DNA of 64,000 nucleotides, from NCBI RefSeq assembly GCF_051200875.1, contig NZ_CP195191.1, positions 2,418,001-2,482,000 on the forward strand, given 5' to 3'. Of this stretch, positions 17,707 to 25,921 are shown in pieces. The translations under genes and the position numbers were made by a program. How positions within the stretch are numbered: position 1 is the stretch's first letter; every line of letters starts with the position of its first letter. The stretch is from Pseudotabrizicola sp051200875. Lineage in GTDB: Bacteria; Pseudomonadota; Alphaproteobacteria; Rhodobacterales; Rhodobacteraceae. The notes beneath the pieces were generated by a model that worked only from the letters and a program-made list of their open reading frames with translations, ran no database searches and had not been told where the DNA came from.

Positions 17707-18956
17707 GCTTTCTTCAGGCAAGCCATGAAAAAGCCGTCCATCCCGCCCTTTTCGGACCAGTAATCCGGGCGCAAGCGCAGACCGCCTTCTTTGGAGATCC
17801 AAGCCGCATCGACACCTGAAATCTCTGGCGCGATGACGCTTAGGGTCGGATGGCGCTCAAGCGCGGCGGAAAGCTGTTCCTCGCCTTCGGCTGGAAGCAA
17901 AGAGCAGGTGCAAAAGACCAACCGCCCACCGGGTTTCAGCCAGCCAAGGGCACGGTCCAGCAGCGCGGCTTGCAGGGCGACAAGGTCGGAAATCTCGCTG
18001 CCGTCTTTGATATGGGGAAGGTCTGGATGACGGCGCAGCGTGCCTGTGGCGGAACAGGGCGCGTCCAGCAGGATGGCGTCAAAGCGTTCGGCGGGTTGCC
18101 ATGTCAAAGCATCGGCCACGACGAGTTCTGCCGAAAGCCCGGTGCGGGCAAGGTTTTCCCGCAGGCGGGACATGCGGGCGTCAGAGATATCAAGTGCCGT
18201 AACCTTGGCCCCGGCATCGGCCAGTTGCAGGGTCTTGCCCCCCGGTGCTGCGCAGAGGTCAAGCACCTGATCCCCCGCCTTTACGGCCAACAGGCGCGCG
18301 GCAAGGCTGGCGGCGGCATCCTGCACCCACCAGTCGCCTGTGGCATAGCCCGGCAGGGTCGAGATCTGGCCGGGATTGGCAAGACGCAGCGAGCCGTTCG
18401 GCAGGCGTTCACCCTCGGGCAGGTCGGTTGCCTTTGCCTTTGGCGTCAGATCGACGGGCGGGGTCTGGGCGTGGATTGCTTCGATCGCTGTCACGACCTC
18501 GCGCCCCCAAGTATGAACCAGAGGTTGGCGAAGCCAGCGGGGCAGCATGGGCGCCGGCAGCGTCGACAGGTCAAGTGGCTGAGGAACGGCGCGCAAGACG
18601 GCGTTGACCAGACCCGCCATGTGCTGCGTCTTGCGATTGCGGCGGATGGCATTGACCGCCTCGTTCACCACGCCATGCGCTGCTGTGCCCTGAGACAGTT
18701 CCAGCACAGCCAGACGCAGGGTGTTGAGGACAGGCAAAGGCGGGGCCTTGCGCATCAAGGGTTTCAGCACGCGGTCAATCCGGTCAAGCTGGCGCAGGGT
18801 TTCTGTGGCAAGGCGTTCGGCCCGCGCGCGGTCCGCCGGGGAAAGGCCATCAGGCGCCGCAAGCTGGGCCAGCATCCGGCCTTCGCTCAAAACCGCGTTC
18901 AAAAGGGCGATCGCGGCCCCCCTTGCGGTGACCCGCGCGGATGTGTCCTTGGTCAT
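17703..18956 (-). CDS. rsmB: 16S rRNA (cytosine-967-C5) methyltransferase RsmB
   Basis: A 417-residue RsmB/NOP2 methyltransferase. An N-terminal NusB-like RNA-binding domain (residues 10-130, with LETLRQLDRIDR-like helices and HGVVNEAVNAIRR) precedes the SAM fold: motif I VLDLCAAPGGKT, motif IV LLDAPCSATGT with the release cysteine, and motif VI FCTCSLLP with the catalytic cysteine. Length and domain order match the family. Confidence 0.93.
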   Translation of the reverse strand: MTKDTSARVTARGAAIALLNAVLSEGRMLAQLAAPDGLSPADRARAERLATETLRQLDRIDRVLKPLMRKAPPLPVLNTLRLAVLELSQGTAAHGVVNEAVNAIRRNRKTQHMAGLVNAVLRAVPQPLDLSTLPAPMLPRWLRQPLVHTWGREVVTAIEAIHAQTPPVDLTPKAKATDLPEGERLPNGSLRLANPGQISTLPGYATGDWWVQDAAASLAARLLAVKAGDQVLDLCAAPGGKTLQLADAGAKVTALDISDARMSRLRENLARTGLSAELVVADALTWQPAERFDAILLDAPCSATGTLRRHPDLPHIKDGSEISDLVALQAALLDRALGWLKPGGRLVFCTCSLLPAEGEEQLSAALERHPTLSVIAPEISGVDAAWISKEGGLRLRPDYWSEKGGMDGFFMACLKKA

Positions 18957-19025
18957 TTCAGCGGCCCCGGCCTTGTTTCCTTTGCCCCTGCCCGTATATC
19001 AAAGATCAAGCCGAGGGAACCTGCC

Positions 19026-19217
19026 ATGACCGACACACCCGCTGACACCCCGATGAAAGACTTGCCCCCCGCCGCACAGCGCGCCTTGGCGGAGGCTGAA
19101 GAGCGGCGAAAGAAAGCAGCAGAGCTGGCTTTACCGCCTGAACTTGGCGGTCGTGACGGGCCAGAGCCTGTGCGTTTTGGCGATTGGGAAAAGAAAGGGA
19201 TCGCGGTCGACTTTTGA
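19026..19217 (+). CDS. DUF1674 (SDHAF4-like) small protein
   Basis: A 63-residue protein whose ATG at 19026 follows GAGGGAACCTGCC. The conserved DUF1674 end is present: PPELGGRDGPEPVRFGDWEK and a final GIAVDF. The eukaryotic homologue SDHAF4 assists assembly of succinate dehydrogenase flavoprotein. The first half is acidic and Ala-rich. The open frame to its left is antisense to rsmB and not part of it. The gene diverges from rsmB and has its own space. Confidence 0.88.
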   Translation: MTDTPADTPMKDLPPAAQRALAEAEERRKKAAELALPPELGGRDGPEPVRFGDWEKKGIAVDF

Positions 19218-19227
19218 TCTGCGGACC

Positions 19228-19590
19228 TTAGCGCAGACGGAAGGTCGCGCGTTGGCCCGCGCCCTTATCCGACGTAAAGCGAAGCTCTGACTCGCCGCGC
19301 TTTTCGACCAGTTGGCAGTTGTAGTCGATTTCCTTCCCCGACCAATCCATCTGCCGGCAGAAATACCCGCCCTTCCAGTCCCATGCGCCGGTGATGTCCC
19401 ACCCCATCGCCTTGCCAGAAATCTGGCCATCGGGCGTGACTTTCAAGGTCAGGTTATACAGACCGATCCGCAGGTTCTTATCCCCGACGAGCGACAGAAA
19501 TTCATCGCGGTCCTTGATGGGTTCAAAGTCATTGGCCAAAGCGGAAAAGGGAAGAAGAGCGGCTAGGAGAGCGATCAGGAAAGGACGCAT
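19228..19590 (-). CDS. Secreted hypothetical protein
   Basis: A 120-residue protein with a clear signal peptide (MRPFLIALLAALLPFSALA, cleavage after ALA). The mature part is a small beta-rich domain with Trp-rich turns (GWDITGAWDWKGGYFC) and two cysteines about 14 residues apart (YFC, YNC) that could form a disulfide. I do not recognise a named family, though small proteins of this style are common in Rhodobacteraceae. It converges on the DUF1674 gene with a 10-base gap. Confidence 0.8.
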   Translation of the reverse strand: MRPFLIALLAALLPFSALANDFEPIKDRDEFLSLVGDKNLRIGLYNLTLKVTPDGQISGKAMGWDITGAWDWKGGYFCRQMDWSGKEIDYNCQLVEKRGESELRFTSDKGAGQRATFRLR

Positions 19591-19658
19591 GACACACCTC
19601 TGGGCACGAAACCCAAAGGATACGCATCACCATGCAGGCCGGATCACTTTTTAGTGGA

Positions 19659-20468
19659 TCAAAGGCCCAGCACATCCATCATGTCATATTGGCCGGGCTT
19701 TTGGCCCTGTCCCCAAAGGGCGGCACGAAGAGCGCCCCGGGCAAAGATGGCCCGATCAGTTGCGACATGACGCAGGATCACCCGTTCACCATCGGCGGCA
19801 AAAATCACGTCATGCTCGCCCACGATGTCGCCGCCACGGATGGCGGAAAATCCGATGGTGCCCTTGGCCCGCGCACCTGTGATTCCGTCACGGCCAGACA
19901 CGCTGGCCTGATCCAGATCCACGCCGCGCCCATCGGCGGCGGCCTGACCCAGCATCAGCGCCGTTCCCGAGGGCGCATCGACCTTCATGCGGTGATGGGC
20001 CTCGACCACTTCGACATCCCAATCTTCGTCCAAAGCAGCCGCGATCTTTTGGGTCATCCGAACCAGCAAGTTGACACCAAGGCTCATGTTCCCGGCCCGC
20101 ACGATGACAGCGTGGCGCGCCGCAGGTTCCAGCTTGGCAATGTGGTCTTTTTCCATGCCGGTGGTGCCGATCACATGGACGCAGCGGGCCTGAGCGGCAA
20201 GCGCCGCAAATTCCACGGTAGCCGCAGGCGTGGTGAAGTCGATCACGGCCTGAGCCTTTGCAAAGGCCTCTAGCGGATCGTCGGTCACGGTCACGCCAAG
20301 AGAGCCCATGCCGATGACTTCGCCAATGTCTTTGCCAACCGCCGGGGCGCCAGAACGTTCAACACAGCCGACCAGCTTCATCTTGTCAGAGGCCGTCACC
20401 AGACGCACCAGCATCTGGCCCATACGTCCCGAAGCCCCAGTGATGACGATACCCGGCAGATTTGACAT
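19659..20468 (-). CDS. dapB: 4-hydroxy-tetrahydrodipicolinate reductase
   Basis: A 269-residue DapB of the lysine/diaminopimelate pathway. Nucleotide loop ITGASGRMGQML at about 9-20; IDFTTPAATVEFA; IGTTGM; and the signature VVEAHHRMKVDAPSGTA holding the catalytic His pair and Lys. Length is normal. It diverges from rbfA over 100 bases. Confidence 0.97.
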   Translation of the reverse strand: MSNLPGIVITGASGRMGQMLVRLVTASDKMKLVGCVERSGAPAVGKDIGEVIGMGSLGVTVTDDPLEAFAKAQAVIDFTTPAATVEFAALAAQARCVHVIGTTGMEKDHIAKLEPAARHAVIVRAGNMSLGVNLLVRMTQKIAAALDEDWDVEVVEAHHRMKVDAPSGTALMLGQAAADGRGVDLDQASVSGRDGITGARAKGTIGFSAIRGGDIVGEHDVIFAADGERVILRHVATDRAIFARGALRAALWGQGQKPGQYDMMDVLGL

Positions 20469-20568
20469 GGACTGTCCCTTCGCTTGCTTGCCCCCCGTTT
20501 AGCGCCTTGTTGCGCTGGACAAAAGCCCGCCGTTGCGGGGGGGGCGAAAAGAGATTATGGGAACGCGC

Positions 20569-21000
20569 ATGGCAAACAAACGCTTCTCCTCGGGCACTGG
20601 CCCGTCTCAGCGGCAGCTTCGCGTGGGCGAACTGATCCGCCGCACCTTGTCTGATGTCTTGAACCGGGCCGAAATTCACGACCCGGGCCTGAACCGCATG
20701 TCCATCACGGTGGGCGAGGTTTCCTGCTCGCCCGATCTGAAGGTAGCAACGGTTTACGTCATGCCCTTGATGGGATCGGTCAAAGTGGAAGAGGCGATTG
20801 AGGCACTTGCCCGCAACAAGGCCGAGCTTCGTCACCGCGTGGCATCGGAACTGACGCTGAAATACGCACCCGACCTGCGGTTCCGCCCCGATGAAACCTT
20901 TGACCGTCTGGACGAAACGCGACGTTTGTTTTCAGACCCCAAGGTTCGCCAAGATATCGCGTCACCTGAGGGTGATGATGAGGATGACGGGGACGCGTGA
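20569..21000 (+). CDS. rbfA: Ribosome-binding factor A
   Basis: A 143-residue RbfA acting in 30S maturation. The start is set at the ATG at 20569 because GGGAA lies 6 bases before it; the in-frame ATG at 20557 would add MGTR. KH-type fold with the RVGELIRRTLSDVL helix, ITVGEVSCSPDLKVATVYV strands and LRFRPDETFDRLDE; a very acidic tail ends the protein. It is followed at once by the phosphodiester glycosidase gene and truB, the usual order in this family. Confidence 0.95.
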   Translation: MANKRFSSGTGPSQRQLRVGELIRRTLSDVLNRAEIHDPGLNRMSITVGEVSCSPDLKVATVYVMPLMGSVKVEEAIEALARNKAELRHRVASELTLKYAPDLRFRPDETFDRLDETRRLFSDPKVRQDIASPEGDDEDDGDA

Positions 21001-21001
21001 G

Positions 21002-21727
21002 ATGTGGCGTGTCATCGCCTTTCTGACCGTCCTGTTGCCGCAGGCGGTTTTCGCTGCTTCCTGCCGGGATACCGAGTTTGAAGACGTCTCGCTGACAGTT
21101 TGCGAAGCGCAGCAGGACGAGGATTTGCGGCTGTTTCATACCGGGCCAAACGGAATCTACGGCAGTTTCGGTGCCGTGGATGACGCACTGGCCGAAGAAG
21201 GCAAGCAGCTTGGCTTTGCGATGAATGCGGGGATGTACCACGCGGATCGCGCCCCGGTTGGTTTGTTCGTCGATAAGGGCCGCGAAGTGGCCCGGATTGT
21301 GACGCGTGAAGGCCCCGGAAATTTCGGGCTGTTGCCGAACGGTGTGTTCTGCATCGGTCGCAGCTTTGCTGTGGTTGAAAGCCGGACCTTTGCGGCCTCT
21401 GCCCCGGCTTGTAATTGGGCCACCCAGTCTGGCCCCATGTTGGTGATAGATGGAAAGCTGCACCCGCGGCTGATCCCGGATAGCGATAGCGAATATATTC
21501 GCAATGGCGTGGGGGTTTCGGCGGATGGGACAACCGCGCTGTTCGTCCTGTCGAACGAGCGGGTGAATTTCCACCGGTTTGCGCGGTTCTTCCGGGATGT
21601 GCTTCAGACCCCCAACGCCCTTTATTTTGATGGCAAAATCTCGCGCCTTTATGCGCCAGAACTGGGGCGGGATGATCTGGGCTTTCCGATGGGCCCGATC
21701 GTTGGGCTTGCGGTACCAAGGGAATAA
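21002..21727 (+). CDS. Secreted phosphodiester glycosidase-family protein (NAGPA/DUF2233)
   Basis: A 241-residue protein starting one base after the rbfA stop (ATG at 21002, ACGGGGAC upstream). A signal peptide MWRVIAFLTVLLPQAVFA is followed by a Cys. The NAGPA-type domain is visible as LGFAMNAGMYHADRAPVGLF, NFGLLPNGVFC, ATQSGPMLVIDGK, RNGVGVSADG and FFRDVLQTPNALYFDG. Homologues remove sugars from phosphodiester links; the bacterial substrate is unknown. It sits between rbfA and truB, probably in one transcript. Confidence 0.88.
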   Translation: MWRVIAFLTVLLPQAVFAASCRDTEFEDVSLTVCEAQQDEDLRLFHTGPNGIYGSFGAVDDALAEEGKQLGFAMNAGMYHADRAPVGLFVDKGREVARIVTREGPGNFGLLPNGVFCIGRSFAVVESRTFAASAPACNWATQSGPMLVIDGKLHPRLIPDSDSEYIRNGVGVSADGTTALFVLSNERVNFHRFARFFRDVLQTPNALYFDGKISRLYAPELGRDDLGFPMGPIVGLAVPRE

Positions 21728-21729
21728 CG

Positions 21730-22635
21730 ATGGGACGCACGAAAAAAGGCCGGGCCGTGTCGGGCTGGGTGATCATTGACAAACCGGCAGGCGTTGGATC
21801 GACGCAGGTGGTCAACAAGGTGAAATGGGCGTTTCAGGCGCAGAAGGCGGGCCATTCCGGCACGCTGGACCCCGATGCGACGGGCGTTCTGGCGGTGGCT
21901 TTGGGTGAGGCCACGAAAACCGTTCCCTATGTGACCGATGCCACCAAATGCTATCGCTTTCGGGTGACTTTCGGTGCCGCAACCTCGACCGACGACGCCA
22001 GCGGCACAGTGATCGAAACCCGCGACAACCGCCCGACAGATGCCGAGATAGAGGCCGCCCTGCCTACGTTCCGGGGGCAGATCACGCAGGTGCCACCACA
22101 GGTTTCGGCTGTGAAGGTTGACGGCGAGCGCGCCTATGATCTGGCACGCGAGGGGGTTGAGATGGATTTGGCCGCCCGGCCGCTTTGGGTGGAAAGTCTG
22201 GAGGTTATCGGCAGGCCGGATGCCGACCATCTTGATCTGGAAATGGTCTGCGGCAAAGGGGGCTATGTGCGGTCAATCGCACGCGACCTTGGCAAAGCTT
22301 TGGGATGCCTTGGCCATGTCGCTTGGTTGCGCCGGGAATGGAGCGGCCCGTTCGAAGCGGAGGGTGCCGTCACCTTGGAGCAGATCGAGGAACTGGCCCG
22401 CACGGATGACATCGACACATTGCTCCAACCTTTGGAAATCGGGCTTGCCGATCTGCCGCAAACCATCGCCACCCCGGAAGGTGCGGCGCGCCTGCGCAAT
22501 GGCAACCCCGGAATGGTGATTGCCAGCGGTCTGGAGTGGGGAACCGAGGCTTGGGCAAGCTATGAGGGTCAGGCGATTGCGATTGGCCGCTATCAAGGCG
22601 GCGAGTTGCATCCCAGCCGGGTGCTGAACCGGTAA
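21730..22635 (+). CDS. truB: tRNA pseudouridine-55 synthase
   Basis: A 301-residue TruB. The catalytic motif GHSGTLDPDATG places the nucleophile at D47, with GWVIIDKPAGVGS upstream, CYRFRVTFG and the C-terminal GYVRSIARDLGK. It is 2 bases after the preceding stop. Confidence 0.96.
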   Translation: MGRTKKGRAVSGWVIIDKPAGVGSTQVVNKVKWAFQAQKAGHSGTLDPDATGVLAVALGEATKTVPYVTDATKCYRFRVTFGAATSTDDASGTVIETRDNRPTDAEIEAALPTFRGQITQVPPQVSAVKVDGERAYDLAREGVEMDLAARPLWVESLEVIGRPDADHLDLEMVCGKGGYVRSIARDLGKALGCLGHVAWLRREWSGPFEAEGAVTLEQIEELARTDDIDTLLQPLEIGLADLPQTIATPEGAARLRNGNPGMVIASGLEWGTEAWASYEGQAIAIGRYQGGELHPSRVLNR

Positions 22636-22647
22636 GGTGGTAAGGCC

Positions 22648-23160
22648 GTGATCCACCGAAGCCATCTGAAAGGGGATGCCGCGTCCGAGGCCGTCTATTC
22701 CGACTGCGAGACCTATCGGTATCTTCTGACACGAAGCTGGAACGATACCGCCCCGCGGATCATGCTGATCATGCTGAACCCTTCAACCGCGACAGAGGTT
22801 CAGAACGATCCGACGATCGAGCGCTGCGAAAGGCGGGCTCGCAATCTGGGCTTTGGGGCCATGCGGATTGTCAATCTATTCGCCTTTCGCGCAACCGACC
22901 CGCGCGTGATGAAGGCCGCCGCCGACCCGGTTGGTCCGGAGAATAACGATTTGCTTCTGCACAGCCTGACAGAGTGGCGACCCAATATGATCTTATGTGG
23001 ATGGGGGGCACATGGCGCCCATCTGGGCAGAAGCGATGTTGTCGCGCAGATGCTGCGGGGACGGGATCAGATTTTGTGGAATCTTGGCGTGACAAAAGCC
23101 GGGCTACCAAGGCATCCGCTTTATATCGCTTACGACCAGAGACCGGAGCGATGGACCTAG
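22648..23160 (+). CDS. DUF1643 protein
   Basis: A 170-residue protein of the DUF1643 type, starting with GTG at 22648, 12 bases after truB, with AAGGTGGTAAGG upstream. The family core is easy to see: RYLLTRSW, IMLIMLNPSTA, DPTIERCERRARNLGFG, MRIVNLFAFRATDP, MILCGWGAHG and LGVTKAGLPRHPLY. Its role is not established; the fold is related to nucleotide-binding or uracil-glycosylase-like proteins in my recollection only. Confidence 0.9.
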   Translation: MIHRSHLKGDAASEAVYSDCETYRYLLTRSWNDTAPRIMLIMLNPSTATEVQNDPTIERCERRARNLGFGAMRIVNLFAFRATDPRVMKAAADPVGPENNDLLLHSLTEWRPNMILCGWGAHGAHLGRSDVVAQMLRGRDQILWNLGVTKAGLPRHPLYIAYDQRPERWT

Positions 23161-23211
23161 GCGCTTTCCTTGCTAGAGTACAGGGGCAGTCCTGACGGCG
23201 AGGAGGCCCGA

Positions 23212-24105
23212 ATGTCCGAACCTGTTATCCCCGGATTTCAGCGACAGCGGGTTGCGCTGCGCGATGTGACACTCTCGGTCCAGACCGCGGGAAAAGGTCC
23301 GGCGTTGATGTTGCTGCATGGCTATCCGCAAAACGGAATGTGCTGGTCGCGCGTTGCACCGAAACTGGCAGAAAGTCATCAGGTCATTGTCCCGGATTTG
23401 CGCGGATATGGGTTGTCTGATGCGCCGCCTGACGATCCGCAGCACTATACCTATTCCAAGCGCCGGATGGCGTTGGATATCGTTGACTTGATGGAGGCCT
23501 TTGGTTTGCCTGACGCCGACGTTCTTGGCCACGATCGCGGCGCGAGGGTCGCCTATAGGCTGGCGTTGGACCATCCCGCCCGTGTGAGGCGGTTGGGCAT
23601 TATCGAAATTGCCCCAACCGCCGATTACTGGGCGAATTGGGGGGCGGATCTGGCTATGGCGGCCTATCACTGGACGTTTCTTGCGCAACCATCACCCTTG
23701 CCTGAAAGGATGATCGGGGCAGATCCGCAAGCCTATTTTGACTGGACACTGAAAAGCTGGACCAAAGAGAAATCTTTGGATGTCTTTCCGGCTGACAGTC
23801 TTTCCAGTTATCGTCAGCAAGGCGCAGAGCCTGCGCGCATTCACGCCATGTGTGCCGATTACCGTGCCGGTGCAACAACCGACCGCGCTGACGATGAGGA
23901 AGACCGGTCTGCTGGCAACGAGATCGTCGCCCCATTGCGCTTTCTTTACGGGCATCATGGATTTCCTGCCCGAACTGGAGACCCAGCTGGCATCTGGCGA
24001 AAATGGGCACTGAATGTTGAGGCAAGCCCCTGTGACAGCGGCCATTTTGTGATGGAAGAAGACCCGCAGGCCGTGCTGGACGCCTTTGTTCCGTTCTTCA
24101 GCTAG
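23212..24105 (+). CDS. Alpha/beta hydrolase (epoxide hydrolase / haloacetate dehalogenase type)
   Basis: A 297-residue enzyme; AGGAGG is 6 bases before the ATG at 23212. Oxyanion motif LLHGYPQNG, the nucleophile elbow VLGHDRGA (Asp nucleophile, as in epoxide hydrolases and haloalkanoate dehalogenases, not Ser) and the final His in DSGHFVMEEDP complete the triad. Cap-domain residues do not let me choose between an epoxide and a haloacid substrate. The gene ends 3 bases before the converging RTX gene. Confidence 0.87.
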   Translation: MSEPVIPGFQRQRVALRDVTLSVQTAGKGPALMLLHGYPQNGMCWSRVAPKLAESHQVIVPDLRGYGLSDAPPDDPQHYTYSKRRMALDIVDLMEAFGLPDADVLGHDRGARVAYRLALDHPARVRRLGIIEIAPTADYWANWGADLAMAAYHWTFLAQPSPLPERMIGADPQAYFDWTLKSWTKEKSLDVFPADSLSSYRQQGAEPARIHAMCADYRAGATTDRADDEEDRSAGNEIVAPLRFLYGHHGFPARTGDPAGIWRKWALNVEASPCDSGHFVMEEDPQAVLDAFVPFFS

Positions 24106-24108
24106 GAG

Positions 24109-25230
24109 TCAGTTCGGCCGCAGGGAAATCAGGTCGGGCGTCAGTCCGGAGGCAATGTCAACAACAGCCAGCGGAACGCCGTCCAACAGGACCGTCGCGG
24201 CGTCAGAGCCTTCGGCGAATGATAGGGTCAGAACCGGGTCTGGGTGCATCGCCAGATCGAACAAGATCACAAGGTTGTCTTCCCCTATCACAAAGTCCGT
24301 GATGTGAGCCGGGGCCGCGTCGGCGGAAATATCCGTCAGTTCGAACCGATCCGCACCAGCGCCACCCGAGCCCCAATCCCCGGCGCCCAATTTCAGCACA
24401 TCATCGCCGTCGCCGCCATTTAACAAGTCTATGTCAGTGTCGTCCTGTCCATCGGCCGTTCCGATCAGCGTGTCATCGCCAGATCCGCCATCCAAAGTAT
24501 CTTGGCCTGTACCGCCCGACAAAAGGTCATCCCCGCTGCCGCCGGTCAACCAATCGTCGCCGCTTCCCCCATCGACCTGATCCTGACCTTCCCCGCCATG
24601 AAGCGTGTCCGCACCATGACCGCCGAAAAGAACATCATCTTGGGCATGGCCCGCCAATGAATCGTCGCCATCTTCCCCACGAAGCAGGTCATTACCCGCT
24701 CCGCCCTCGCCAATGTCATCGCCATCCCCACCGAAAATCTGGTCATCGCCGTCTTCACCAACCAAGATGTCATCGCCATCTTCGCCGCGCAGGCGGTCGT
24801 TCCCGCCCCGCCCGGTCAATTGGTCATTGCCAGAGCCACCGCTGAGATCGTCTCCGCCATCTTGGCCAGACAAGATGTCATGTCCAAATCCGCCTGTGAG
24901 TGTTTCGGAAGGGTCGACAGGATCAGGAAGATCGATTGAGACGGGCATCCCATCATCGACATTCTCGAAATCGCGCGCAAACAGATCCGCGAACCGATTC
25001 ACGGCGCGAGGCGCTTCGACCTCCGCCTCATCATCATCCGATTCATCCGCTATGCTGGCCCAATCGAAAAGCGAGCGGCCCGCCTGCTCATCGTCTTCAT
25101 CCTCGGCGCTTTCCGTCTCTTCCAGATCATCCTCATCTTCTGAGACATCCGCACCACCCCGGGAAGACAGGAAGGTATCGGCAAGCAGACCAGCCCCCAA
25201 AGCACCAAAAATCGCGAAGAACGCCAACAT
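24109..25230 (-). CDS. Membrane-anchored acidic RTX-repeat (calcium-binding) protein
   Basis: A 373-residue protein. Residues 1-20 are one hydrophobic segment (MLAFFAIFGALGAGLLADTF) without a clear cleavage site. An extremely Asp/Glu-rich stretch occupies about 30-75. About sixteen RTX nonapeptides of type GGxGxDxLx fill residues ~110-285 (for example GGSGNDQLTGRGGNDRLRG), with a C-terminal beta domain (DFVIGEDNLVILFD). Such repeats form Ca-binding parallel beta rolls and usually belong to type I secreted proteins. A gene for a type I exporter is not adjacent, and the N-terminal helix suggests the protein stays anchored. Confidence 0.85.
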   Translation of the reverse strand: MLAFFAIFGALGAGLLADTFLSSRGGADVSEDEDDLEETESAEDEDDEQAGRSLFDWASIADESDDDEAEVEAPRAVNRFADLFARDFENVDDGMPVSIDLPDPVDPSETLTGGFGHDILSGQDGGDDLSGGSGNDQLTGRGGNDRLRGEDGDDILVGEDGDDQIFGGDGDDIGEGGAGNDLLRGEDGDDSLAGHAQDDVLFGGHGADTLHGGEGQDQVDGGSGDDWLTGGSGDDLLSGGTGQDTLDGGSGDDTLIGTADGQDDTDIDLLNGGDGDDVLKLGAGDWGSGGAGADRFELTDISADAAPAHITDFVIGEDNLVILFDLAMHPDPVLTLSFAEGSDAATVLLDGVPLAVVDIASGLTPDLISLRPN

Positions 25231-25407
25231 TACACTTTTCCTACATCAAACTCAGCCGCTCGGCGCAGTCTGTAGCGAGATCAGATTGCGTCGACCGCCA
25301 CGGCGCCGAAGGTTCGCTGGGCACCTTAACCGGAACATACCACGAAAACACCTGACCAGATAGAACAGGCCCATGATAATAAACGGTTTTTTCAGAAACT
25401 GGTTAAC

Positions 25408-25464
25408 GAAGGGCAAACACCCTTCTCTCTAGACGGGCTTTGGGCGCAAACGCCCTTTTCTTTC
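25408..25464 (+). terminator. Tandem hairpins in the rpsO leader region
   Basis: GAAGGG-CAAACA-CCCTTC (25408-25425) and GGGCG-CAAA-CGCCC plus TTTTCTTTC (25442-25464) share the layout GGGC-AAAC-GCCC. The second is a plausible intrinsic terminator on the plus strand. No gene lies immediately upstream on that strand, so it could be an attenuator of rpsO or end a short RNA. The remaining bases of the 25231-25588 gap show no ORF; CTATAC at about 25488 could be a -10 box. Confidence 0.5.
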
Positions 25465-25588
25465 AGCCGGTTTTCCCCTATACGCGCGCATCCCTTCCAG
25501 ATGCCGCTCAGGAATCGGTTGGGGCCATCGGTCTTGCTGGACGACATCCCGGCTTGCACCTTCACCCTTCTGAACAAGGAGACATCCG

Positions 25589-25858
25589 ATGTCGATTACT
25601 GTTGAAGAAAAGACCCGCCTGATCAAGGAATACGCAACCAAGGAAGGCGACACCGGTTCGCCAGAAGTTCAGGTTGCGATCCTGTCGTCGCGCATCGCCA
25701 CGCTGACCGAGCACTTCAAGAGCCACAAGAAGGACAACCATTCCCGTCGTGGTCTTCTGATGCTCGTCGCCCAGCGTCGTAAGCTGCTCGACTATCTGAA
25801 GGCAAAGGACGAAGCCCGTTATGCCAGCCTGATTGCACGGCTCGGCCTGCGTCGCTGA
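25589..25858 (+). CDS. rpsO: 30S ribosomal protein S15
   Basis: An 89-residue S15, which binds 16S rRNA helix 22. GGAGACATCCG precedes the ATG. Conserved TGSPEVQVAILSSRI, LTEHFKSHKKDNHSRRGL and the RRKLLDYLK end. Unlike many genomes it is separated from truB by three other genes and has its own leader and a strong terminator. Confidence 0.98.
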   Translation: MSITVEEKTRLIKEYATKEGDTGSPEVQVAILSSRIATLTEHFKSHKKDNHSRRGLLMLVAQRRKLLDYLKAKDEARYASLIARLGLRR

Positions 25859-25878
25859 TCCGAAACCACAGGTTTCAG

Positions 25879-25912
25879 GAAAACGCCCGCCCCATCAGGA
25901 GCGGGCGTTTTT
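25879..25912 (+). terminator. Intrinsic terminator of rpsO
   Basis: AAAACGCCCGC pairs with GCGGGCGTTTT across a 10-base loop and ends in T-rich sequence, 20 bases after the rpsO stop. Its T-run-bearing, symmetric arms may also serve the converging iol operon ending at 25922. Confidence 0.9.
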
Positions 25913-25921
25913 CATTTTACC

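Noticed and set aside
17850..19217. A 455-codon plus-strand frame
   Set aside because: Antisense to rsmB for most of its length. Only its last 63 codons (from 19026) are a real gene, DUF1674.
24380..24960. CRISPR-like or tandem DNA repeat
   Set aside because: The periodicity is of 27 bases and encodes RTX nonapeptides; DNA units are degenerate and there are no spacers.
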